Of a DNA stretch of 13,104 bases, positions 7,741 to 13,104 are shown one piece after another; the first letter of the stretch is position 1; every line of letters begins with the position of its first letter. The notes beneath the pieces are model-generated. The model saw nothing but the letters and a program-made list of their open reading frames with translations. It was not told the origin of the DNA and ran no database searches. A program made the translations under genes and the position numbers. This DNA comes from an uncultured Kangiella sp. (lineage in GTDB: Bacteria > Pseudomonadota > Gammaproteobacteria > Enterobacterales > DSM-103792), in NCBI GenBank assembly GCA_946481205.1, contig CAMLNB010000091.1:1-13104 (forward strand). The letters run 5' to 3'.

Positions 7741-7827
7741 AGCAGGGCTCCGATAAAGTCAGTAAAAAACGATAAGCAATAGCTACGGCCAAACAATGCC
7801 TAGGCGAAACCAGGGCGAAATCAGCGC

Positions 7828-7880
7828 AAAACAAAAACGGCGTCCGATGGCCTGCCTCACGCAAGCCATCGGACGCCGTT
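7828..7880 (-). terminator. leader (attenuator) terminator upstream of nrtA
   Basis: On the minus strand, arms of 16 perfect pairs (7880-7865 and 7851-7836) continue through one U-G pair and three more pairs to a 5-base loop. The hairpin is followed by TTTGTTTT. It sits 95 bases before the nrtA ATG and points into nrtA, so it must be read through for the operon to be expressed. The arms contain AACGGCGTCC and GGACGCCGTT, shared with the terminator ahead of nirB. Because nasT is encoded next door, ANTAR antitermination is the likely control. Confidence 0.88.
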
Positions 7881-7887
7881 GTCCTGA
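7869..7887 (-). promoter_or_regulatory. ANTAR-type hexaloop hairpin (P2), nrtA leader
   Basis: GGAC-AACGGC-GTCC forms a hairpin with a six-base loop having A at position 1 and G at position 4. The stem extends by TC/GA across a bulged A. This is the pattern recognised by ANTAR proteins. Most of the hairpin lies in the 5' arm of the leader terminator, so the two structures exclude each other, as expected for an antiterminator. The function is inferred from the pattern and the adjacent nasT. Confidence 0.7.
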
Positions 7888-7907
7888 CTGGATCTGCGCG
7901 GTCATCG

Positions 7908-7930
7908 GCGACTGGCACCGGTGACGTCGC
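7908..7930 (-). promoter_or_regulatory. candidate first hexaloop hairpin (P1), nrtA leader
   Basis: GCGAC/GTCGC closes a stem whose tip can present the loop ACCGGT (A1, G4). One mismatch and one bulged A interrupt the upper stem. It lies 20 bases upstream of the P2 hairpin and just after the predicted transcription start near 7943. An alternative pairing, CTGCGCG with CGCGCAG (7938-7893), competes with it, so this assignment is tentative. Confidence 0.35.
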
Positions 7931-7953
7931 GCAGCGAGTGTCATGTTTTACTC

Positions 7954-7970
7954 AGCAACAGCTATGCCAA
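7954..7970 (-). promoter_or_regulatory. sigma-54 promoter of nrtA-nrtB-nrtD
   Basis: TTGGCATAGCTGTTGCT on the minus strand matches the sigma-54 consensus TGGCAC-N5-TTGCW. The invariant GG and GC are separated by exactly 10 bases. Transcription would start near 7943, giving a leader of about 200 bases that contains the hexaloop hairpin and the terminator. Sigma-54 dependence would link the operon to NtrC. Confidence 0.7.
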
Positions 7971-8065
7971 ACAAACTTGCTGTGGTCATCAAACGTGGAA
8001 TGCCGGCGAATGCTGAGCCGCAGCACGGGAAACTGACGAGCGCGTAGCGCAATCACGTGTTGCAC

Positions 8066-8091
8066 TGCACCAGCTTGAAGCGTGCTGCACC
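8066..8091. promoter_or_regulatory. NtrC-like half-sites upstream of nrtA
   Basis: TGCACC, the half-site of the NtrC consensus TGCACC-N5-GGTGCA, occurs at 8066-8071 and 8086-8091 with its partner halves poorly conserved. The pair sits about 120-150 bases upstream of the predicted nrtA start, a usual distance for NtrC enhancers. TGCACT at 8061-8066 adds a third partial half. Weak evidence alone, but it fits the sigma-54 promoter. Confidence 0.35.
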
Positions 8092-8125
8092 AAGTCGCCG
8101 CCCCAAATGCTCGCGGCAACCCGCT

Positions 8126-8692
8126 TCAGCCGCGCCATTGCTGCAGCAGGTCGGTGGCGACTTCCAATAATGAACGTCGGCTACTCATCGCCTGTTCGCG
8201 CAGCAGTCGGTAGGCGTCTTGTTCACTGAGGCCGTCGCGCGCCATCAGCAAGCCTTTGGCGGTGTCGACGGCCTGCCGTTCACGCTGCTTGCGTTCGCTG
8301 GCGTCGAGTTTGTCGGCCTGCCGCTGCTCCTGGCGGAAGCGCGCCATCGCGATGCGCATGATCGGCTCCAACCGATTCGCCGCGATGCCTTCGACCGAGT
8401 AGATGGTTACGCCGGCGGCAATCGCCGCAGCAATGCTGTCATCGGTGTCGTCGCTGGTGAACATCACCATCGGTCGTGGCGCGTAGGTATTGACCACACA
8501 CAAGGACTCCAGCACATCACGTGATGGCGAGGCGGTATCGATCAGAATGATGTCGGGCTGAAAGTCGGCTACCCGGCGCAGCAGGCCGAGTGCGCCTTCC
8601 ATTTCCTGCACCGACTCGATACCGGCCGCGCGCAACGCGGCGACGGCCGGATCGATACGATCGTTGCTGTCGGCAATTACCAGCACGCGCAT
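8126..8692 (-). CDS. nasT: NasT-type response regulator with ANTAR RNA-binding domain
   Basis: NasT is an RNA-binding antiterminator that allows transcription past leader terminators of nitrate/nitrite assimilation genes. In studied systems the cytoplasmic sensor NasS holds it until nitrate or nitrite binds. The 188-residue product has a receiver-like domain (1-120, Asp52 in DIILIDTAS) and an ANTAR domain (about 128-185). The latter shows RQAVDTAKGLLM, SEQDAYRLLREQAM and SLLEVATDLL. The receiver lacks the conserved lysine (VEG at about residue 100), so phosphorylation control is doubtful, as in known NasT. It lies upstream of and parallel to nrtA, and divergent from nirB. Both flanking operons carry matching ANTAR-style leaders. 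No nasS gene is adjacent. AGGGA lies about 8 bases before the ATG. Confidence 0.93.
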   Translation of the reverse strand: MRVLVIADSNDRIDPAVAALRAAGIESVQEMEGALGLLRRVADFQPDIILIDTASPSRDVLESLCVVNTYAPRPMVMFTSDDTDDSIAAAIAAGVTIYSVEGIAANRLEPIMRIAMARFRQEQRQADKLDASERKQRERQAVDTAKGLLMARDGLSEQDAYRLLREQAMSSRRSLLEVATDLLQQWRG

Positions 8693-8737
8693 AAGGTTGT
8701 CCCTGATGATGATGCGCGAGCTGTTGCAAGCGGCGGG

Positions 8738-8760
8738 CCGTCCGTTGGACGGTACTTATA
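8738..8760 (-). promoter_or_regulatory. possible nasT promoter -10 and leader dyad
   Basis: On the minus strand TATAAG (8760-8755) resembles a -10 box, with no good -35 at 16-18 bases. Just downstream, CCGTCC/GGACGG (8738-8752) makes a perfect 6-bp hairpin around AAC in the probable nasT 5' leader. It has no T-tract. A role is not established. Confidence 0.3.
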
Positions 8761-8832
8761 AGCAATGAGCGTTCTGTCGTCGCCGGCTGGCGTGCCGACG
8801 CGCATGGCGAGGCGGGCGCCGCATACTTTTGG

Positions 8833-8879
8833 TGCGCAGAGACGGTGCAATGGATTGTTGTCTGCCTGGCTCTGGTGCA
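8833..8879 (+). promoter_or_regulatory. two tandem NtrC-like sites upstream of nirB
   Basis: TGCGCAGAGACGGTGCA (8833-8849) and TGCCTGGCTCTGGTGCA (8863-8879) match TGCACC-N5-GGTGCA at 10 and 9 of 12 defined positions. Both have a perfect right half, and their centres are 30 bases (about three helical turns) apart. They lie about 210-255 bases upstream of the predicted nirB transcription start, workable for a sigma-54 enhancer. The rest of the 473-base gap between nasT and nirB holds no convincing gene. Confidence 0.4.
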
Positions 8880-8992
8880 AAGACGACGCGATTGTTGCAA
8901 TGACAGAGATGTACTGAAGTGAGTGTGGTTGTAGCCATCCCGGCGAAACCACGCTCGGACTCCTCCATTTGCACCGAACTGACTCGTGCTAC

Positions 8993-9009
8993 TGCGCCGT
9001 TTCGGCGCA
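8993..9009. repeat. perfect 7-bp dyad upstream of nirB
   Basis: TGCGCCG and CGGCGCA form a perfect inverted repeat around TTT, about 55 bases upstream of the sigma-54 -24 element. There is no T-tract after it. It could be an operator, a hairpin, or a structural spacer. Nothing in the sequence decides. Confidence 0.35.
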
Positions 9010-9061
9010 AAACCACTGCCTATCCGTGCGCTTTGCCGGCAGTTGGCACCGGCAGGGCAAG

Positions 9062-9078
9062 CTGGCCCCCGAATTGCA
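9062..9078 (+). promoter_or_regulatory. sigma-54 promoter of nirB-nirD-nasA
   Basis: CTGGCCCCCGAATTGCA fits the sigma-54 pattern: TGGCCC for TGGCAC, a perfect TTGCA, and GG to GC spacing of 10 bases. Transcription would start near 9089, only a few bases before the leader hairpin. A weaker alternative, TGGCAC-N5-GGGCA, lies 19 bases upstream (9044-9059) with the same spacing but a poor -12 box. Confidence 0.65.
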
Positions 9079-9091
9079 ATAAGCTTTCCCA

Positions 9092-9104
9092 GACAACGGC
9101 GTCC
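9092..9104 (+). promoter_or_regulatory. ANTAR-type hexaloop in the nirB leader
   Basis: GAC-AACGGC-GTC can present the same AACGGC loop (A1, G4) as the nrtA leader, overlapping the 5' arm of the terminator. The stem is only 3 bp unless supported by protein. The 13 bases GACAACGGCGTCC are identical in both leaders, which supports a shared recognition element. No second upstream hexaloop fits between here and the predicted transcription start. Confidence 0.55.
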
Positions 9105-9150
9105 CGTGTCCTGCGCAAGCATGCAGGTCATTGGACGCCGTTTTCATTTT
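9095..9150 (+). terminator. leader (attenuator) terminator upstream of nirB
   Basis: AACGGCGTCC (9095-9104) pairs perfectly with GGACGCCGTT (9133-9142). The stem continues, with two mismatches, through GTG/CAT and CCTGC/GCAGG to a small loop. The tail is TTTTCATTTT. It lies 16 bases before the nirB ATG and just ahead of its ribosome site GGAGGAAA. Its outer arms and tail closely match the nrtA leader terminator on the opposite strand, implying the same control, most likely NasT antitermination. Confidence 0.85.
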
Positions 9151-9165
9151 CCGGAGGAAAGACAG

Positions 9166-11592
9166 ATGAAAAGCCAGCTGGTACTGGTCGGCAATGGCAT
9201 GGCCGGGATGAAGGTGATCGAAGAACTGTTGAGTCTGGCGCCCGAGCGCTACGACATCACCGTGTTCGGAGCCGAGCCGCACGGCAACTACAACCGCATT
9301 TTGTTGTCGCCGGTGCTGGCTGGCGAAAAAAGCCCCGACGAGATTCTGATCAATCCCGTTGAATGGTATGCCGAGCGTGGCATTCGCTTGCATTGCGGTA
9401 AACGCGTCAGTGTGATTGATCGCGATGCCAGGGAGGTCCGCACCGACGACGGCGTCGTTCAGCCGTATGACCAGTTAATTTTGGCCACCGGTTCGCTACC
9501 TTTTATTCCGCCGGTGCCAGGACGTGATCTGCCCGGCGTGGTCAGCTACCGCGATCTGCATGATGTCGAGCAAATGCTGGCAGCAAGCCGGCAGTACCAA
9601 AACGCCGTCGTTATCGGCGGCGGTTTGCTCGGGCTCGAAGCCGCGTACGGTTTGCTGAAGCAAGGCATGAGCGTGACGGTGGTGCATTTGATGGCAACGC
9701 TGATGGAGCGTCAGCTCGACGCCGCCGCGGCCACGCTGCTGCAGCAAACCTTGGCAGCACGTGGCATCGCTTTCAAGCTGGCCGCGCAAACCACGGCGTT
9801 GCTCGGTGATGAGCGGGTAACAGCAGTGCAGTTTGCCGATGGCACGACGCTGCCGGCTGATCTGGTGGTCATGGCGGCCGGTATTCGGCCGCATATTGCG
9901 CTCGCCAAAGACAGCGGCCTTGGCTGTGAACGCGGCGTGCTGGTTTCCGATGCCATGCAAACGACCGACCCGCGCATTTATGCAGTCGGTGAATGCGTGC
10001 AACACCGCGGCCAGTGTTACGGTCTGGTCGCACCGCTGTATGAGCAGGCGCGTGTCTGTGCCGCGCAGTTGGCTGGCGACAGTGACGCCGCCTATGTCGG
10101 TTCAGTGACCTCGACCAAGCTGAAAGTCACCGGAGTTGATCTGTTTTCCGCCGGCGAATTTCAGGGCGGCGAGGGCTGCGACAGCATTGTCTATCAGGAT
10201 GCCGGCGCCGGCGTTTACAAAAAAGTCGTGCTGCGCGATGGCAAACTGATCGGCGCCGTCATGTACGGCGATACCGCCGACGGCAGCTGGTATTTCCAGC
10301 TGATGAAAGCGCAGAGCCCGGTCGATCATTTGCGCGACAGCCTGTTGTTTGGTCCGGTCGCTGACGGTGATGGCGACAGCAAACCGGCCGTGCTCGATTG
10401 GCCGGACGATCGGGCCGTCTGCGATTGCAACGGCGTTTGCAAAGGCAGCATCGTCAGCGCGATTCGCGACCAAGGGTTGCAAACACTCGAGGCGGTGCGA
10501 GCGCACACCAAGGCTTCTGCATCATGCGGTTCCTGTACTCCGATGGTCGAGCAATTGCTGGCCGCCTCGGCCGGTGAGGGTTATCAGGCACCGACCAAAA
10601 AACCGATGTGCAGCTGCACCGAGCACAGTCATGACGACGTGCGCGAGGCGATTCGTGCGCAGCGACTGTTGTCTTTGCCGCAGGTGTTTCAAACCCTGCA
10701 TTGGCAAACGCCGGATGGTTGCGACAAATGCCGGCCGGCACTCAATTTCTATTTGATCGCGACCTGGCCCGGCGAAGCGCAAGACGATGCCCAGTCGCGC
10801 TTCGTCAACGAACGGATGCACGCCAATATTCAGAAAGACGGCAGCTATTCGGTGGTGCCGCGGATGTGGGGCGGCGTCACCAACGCGGATGAGCTGCGCG
10901 CGATCGCCGATGTGGTCGACAAGTTCCAAATCCCGACCGTCAAAATCACTGGTGGTCAGCGGGTCGATTTGCTTGGCGTAAAAAAACACGATCTGCCAGG
11001 TGTCTGGGCCGATCTGGCCAAAGCCGGTTTTGTTTCTGGTCACGCTTATGGCAAAGCGCTACGCACCGTGAAAACCTGCGTCGGTTCCGAGTGGTGCCGG
11101 TTCGGCACGCAGGATTCCACCGGCATGGGTATTCGGCTGGAGAAACTGACCTGGGGTGCCTGGACGCCGCACAAATTCAAGATGGCGGTGTCGGGCTGCC
11201 CACGCAATTGCGCGGAAGCCACGATCAAGGATTTCGGCGTCATCGCCATCGAATCCGGCTGGGAGTTGCATGTCGGCGGTAACGGCGGCATCAAGCTGCG
11301 CGGCACCGAAGTGCTGTGCCGGGTGGAAACGATGGAAGAGGTGGAAGAGTACTGCCTCGCGTTCATGCAGCTGTATCGCGACGAAGGCCGTTATCTCGAA
11401 CGTACCGCGCCGTATCTGGAGCGCGTCGGTCTTGCCTATGTCCAGCAGCGCATTGTCCACGATGCCGGGGGCCGCCAACACCTCGCGCAGCGCTTTCGCG
11501 ATTCCCAAAGCCATTTTCAGAAAGATCCGTGGGCCGAGCTGGCGCAACCGGTCGCGCGCGAACAATTCATTCCGATTGTTGATTTGAGCTGA
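9166..11592 (+). CDS. nirB: Assimilatory nitrite reductase [NAD(P)H], large subunit
   Basis: NirB reduces nitrite to ammonium with six electrons from NAD(P)H, in the cytoplasm, together with NirD. The 808-residue product has an FAD site (GNGMAG, 9-14) and an NAD-binding site (GGGLLG, 151-156). A BFD-like [2Fe-2S] region has Cys419, Cys421, Cys425, Cys454 and Cys457-type spacing (CDCNGVC...CGSC), and a second BFD-like stretch follows (CSCTEHSHDDV...GCDKCRPALNFYL). The C-terminal sulfite/nitrite reductase domains have Cys638, Cys644, Cys678 and Cys682 (CVGSEWC, CPRNC) for the coupled siroheme and [4Fe-4S] cluster. The start at 9166 follows GGAGG by 8 bases. An in-frame extension to 8986 would translate the promoter and leader terminator. 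nirD and nasA follow in the same direction. Confidence 0.97.
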   Translation: MKSQLVLVGNGMAGMKVIEELLSLAPERYDITVFGAEPHGNYNRILLSPVLAGEKSPDEILINPVEWYAERGIRLHCGKRVSVIDRDAREVRTDDGVVQPYDQLILATGSLPFIPPVPGRDLPGVVSYRDLHDVEQMLAASRQYQNAVVIGGGLLGLEAAYGLLKQGMSVTVVHLMATLMERQLDAAAATLLQQTLAARGIAFKLAAQTTALLGDERVTAVQFADGTTLPADLVVMAAGIRPHIALAKDSGLGCERGVLVSDAMQTTDPRIYAVGECVQHRGQCYGLVAPLYEQARVCAAQLAGDSDAAYVGSVTSTKLKVTGVDLFSAGEFQGGEGCDSIVYQDAGAGVYKKVVLRDGKLIGAVMYGDTADGSWYFQLMKAQSPVDHLRDSLLFGPVADGDGDSKPAVLDWPDDRAVCDCNGVCKGSIVSAIRDQGLQTLEAVRAHTKASASCGSCTPMVEQLLAASAGEGYQAPTKKPMCSCTEHSHDDVREAIRAQRLLSLPQVFQTLHWQTPDGCDKCRPALNFYLIATWPGEAQDDAQSRFVNERMHANIQKDGSYSVVPRMWGGVTNADELRAIADVVDKFQIPTVKITGGQRVDLLGVKKHDLPGVWADLAKAGFVSGHAYGKALRTVKTCVGSEWCRFGTQDSTGMGIRLEKLTWGAWTPHKFKMAVSGCPRNCAEATIKDFGVIAIESGWELHVGGNGGIKLRGTEVLCRVETMEEVEEYCLAFMQLYRDEGRYLERTAPYLERVGLAYVQQRIVHDAGGRQHLAQRFRDSQSHFQKDPWAELAQPVAREQFIPIVDLS

Positions 11593-11647
11593 AGCCGTGT
11601 CGACGTGCAGTTGGCGCGCGGTCAAGGCCATGTAAAAGGAGCCCATC

Positions 11648-12055
11648 ATGTCTGTCCCTGCTGCGCTGGTGAATCCGGCGCTCGAAAATCTGCTGCATCG
11701 ACCCGAAACCGCTTGGACTGCGGTTGGTGCGCTGCACAGCATTCCGCAATTGGGTGCTCGTGTTGTTCGCACCGTGCACGGCGATGTCGCGGTGTTCCGC
11801 AACAGCAGCGATGAAGTGTTTGCGTTGCTGGATCGTTGCCCGCATCGCGGCGGCCCGCTGTCGGAAGGCATTGTCCATGGTCGATTGGTCAGTTGCCCGT
11901 TGCATGCCTGGCAAGTGCAACTCGACAGCGGCGAAGCGAAAGCGCCGGATATCGGTTGCGTGCCGCGCTTTCCGGTCAAAGTGGTCGCGGGCGAGGTTTA
12001 TCTCGGCATGCAACCGCTGGCGGAATCGCGGGCACGTTTGAATACTGTGGATTGA
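11648..12055 (+). CDS. nirD: Nitrite reductase small subunit NirD (Rieske type)
   Basis: This is the small partner of NirB in assimilatory nitrite reduction. The 135-residue product has a Rieske-like fold with a complete [2Fe-2S] ligand set: Cys64 and His66 in CPHRGGPLSEG, and Cys83 and His86 in CPLHAWQV. E. coli NirD lacks some of these ligands, so this version probably carries a real cluster. A strong AAGGAG lies six bases before the ATG. It starts 55 bases after nirB and ends 3 bases before nasA, so the three genes form one operon. Confidence 0.95.
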   Translation: MSVPAALVNPALENLLHRPETAWTAVGALHSIPQLGARVVRTVHGDVAVFRNSSDEVFALLDRCPHRGGPLSEGIVHGRLVSCPLHAWQVQLDSGEAKAPDIGCVPRFPVKVVAGEVYLGMQPLAESRARLNTVD

Positions 12056-12058
12056 GCG

Positions 12059-13104
12059 ATGACCGCCAGACGCGCTGAAACTGAACGGATGCGTTCCATT
12101 CCGATTCGCGACGATTCGGTCAGCACTGATTTGCTCAATCGCGAATCAGCTATCCGAACCACCTGCCCGTATTGCGGCGTCGGCTGCGGCGTCGTGGTGC
12201 AGCGCAGTGCCGAAGGCCGCTTGAGTGTGCAAGGCGATACCGAGCATCCGGCCAACTTCGGGCGGCTCTGTTCGAAAGGCTCGGCGCTGATCGAGACGCT
12301 TGGTCCAGAGGACCGCCTGCTGTATCCGGAATGGCGAGATCGTGAAGGCAGGACGCAACAAGTCAGCTGGGCCTTTGCACTCGATCACATCGCCAGCCAG
12401 TTTGCTCGCATCCGCGCCGAACACGGTCCGGATGCGATCGCGTTCTACGCATCCGGTCAGATGCTGACCGAAGATTATTATGTCGCCAACAAGCTGATGA
12501 AAGGCTTTATCGGCAGCAGCAATATCGACACCAATTCCCGGCTGTGCATGGCTTCAGCCGTCGCGGGTCATGTCCGTGCTTTTGGTGCCGATGCGGTGCC
12601 GGCTTCTTACACCGATCTGGAGCAGGCCGATCTGGTGGTGCTCAGTGGCGCCAATCTGGCCTGGTGCCATCCGGTGTTGTTTCAGCGCCTGAAAGCGGCG
12701 ATAGCGCAGCGACCAACGATGCAGATCATTGTCATCGATCCGCGCCGCACTGAAACCACCGTGATCGCCGACCAACATCTTGCCATTGCGCCGGGCAGCG
12801 ATGTCTGGCTGTGGAGTGGCCTGCTGGTGCACCTGCTGAAATACGGCGAGCTCGATCTGGCGTTTCTGGAGCATCATGTTGAAGGATGGGCCGACAGCTT
12901 TGCCGCCGCCAAAGCTGCTGCGCCGAACCTGACGACCGTCGCCCAGCATTGTGGCGTTGCTGAAGAAGGGCTGCAGCGGTTTTACCGCAAATTTGCCGCG
13001 ACCGCGCGCGTGGTCACCGCGTTCTCGCAGGGCGTCAATCAAAGCAGCGCCGGCACCGACAAAGTCAATGCGATCCTGAATGTGCATCTGGCAACCGGCC
13101 GCAT
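12059..13104 (+). CDS. nasA: Assimilatory nitrate reductase catalytic subunit NasA, 5' part
   Basis: NasA is a cytoplasmic molybdenum bis-MGD enzyme that reduces nitrate to nitrite, which NirBD then reduces to ammonium. The frame is open from ATG 12059 to the right edge (348 codons), under half of the usual 800-900 residues. The N-terminal [4Fe-4S] motif is Cys36, Cys39, Cys43 and Cys71 (CPYCGVGC...RLCSKG). The molybdenum ligand is probably Cys163 in NSRLCMASAV. YASGQMLTEDYYVANKLMKG and IDPRRTETT are also typical. It starts 3 bases after the nirD stop with a weak ribosome site, which suggests coupling to nirD translation. ATG 12089 is an alternative start. The electron donor and the C-terminal domains lie outside the window. 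Confidence 0.96.
   Translation, partial: MTARRAETERMRSIPIRDDSVSTDLLNRESAIRTTCPYCGVGCGVVVQRSAEGRLSVQGDTEHPANFGRLCSKGSALIETLGPEDRLLYPEWRDREGRTQQVSWAFALDHIASQFARIRAEHGPDAIAFYASGQMLTEDYYVANKLMKGFIGSSNIDTNSRLCMASAVAGHVRAFGADAVPASYTDLEQADLVVLSGANLAWCHPVLFQRLKAAIAQRPTMQIIVIDPRRTETTVIADQHLAIAPGSDVWLWSGLLVHLLKYGELDLAFLEHHVEGWADSFAAAKAAAPNLTTVAQHCGVAEEGLQRFYRKFAATARVVTAFSQGVNQSSAGTDKVNAILNVHLATGR

Noticed and set aside
6205..7782. 525-codon open frame on the plus strand, antisense to nrtB and nrtA
   Set aside because: The minus strand carries two clear family matches with good ribosome sites and an ATGA overlap. The antisense frame shows no recognisable domain and is a typical high-GC mirror frame.
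7741..8125. Small protein gene in the nasT-nrtA gap
   Set aside because: Short frames there lack ribosome sites and overlap the promoter, leader hairpins and terminator, which explain the sequence better.
8986..9165. 60-residue N-terminal extension of NirB
   Set aside because: It would translate the sigma-54 promoter and leader terminator. Homologous NirB proteins start at the FAD-binding stretch, and a strong ribosome site precedes 9166.

Overview
The window looks like a chromosomal segment of a gammaproteobacterium. The efp-epmA pair with a likely divergent epmB start, an outer-membrane phospholipase A, and a sigma-54/NasT-type assimilatory nitrate cluster all point that way, and base composition looks even throughout. 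I cannot name a genus from sequence alone. No insertion sequence, integrase, tRNA, rRNA or CRISPR array was seen.

Left part (1-2862): the first codons of a probable epmB on the minus strand, then efp and epmA on the plus strand. Together these encode elongation factor P and the ligase that beta-lysylates its Lys34. A perfect 17-bp-arm terminator separates efp from epmA. pldA (outer-membrane phospholipase A1) follows.

Middle (2863-4650): a membrane-anchored EAL-domain c-di-GMP phosphodiesterase. Its N-terminal membrane part resembles an MHYT sensor whose motifs have decayed. It ends 9 bases from the convergent end of the nitrate transporter operon.

Right part (4660-13104): an assimilatory nitrate/nitrite cluster. 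On the minus strand, nasT (ANTAR antiterminator) lies upstream of nrtA-nrtB-nrtD (nitrate ABC importer with a Tat-exported binding protein). On the plus strand, nirB-nirD (NAD(P)H nitrite reductase) and the 5' part of nasA (assimilatory nitrate reductase) run off the right edge. The logic is import of nitrate, reduction to nitrite by NasA, and reduction to ammonium by NirBD.

The most informative non-coding finding is that both structural operons, read in opposite directions, begin with closely related leader terminators. They share the blocks GACAACGGCGTCC and GGACGCCGTTTT. In each, the 5' arm can instead form a hairpin with the loop AACGGC (A at loop position 1, G at position 4), as expected for an ANTAR-protein target. 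Each leader is preceded by a good sigma-54 (-24/-12) promoter, and NtrC-like sites lie further upstream. This suggests dual control: nitrogen limitation through NtrC and sigma-54, and nitrate/nitrite through NasT antitermination. The usual NasT partner, the sensor NasS, is not encoded in the window.
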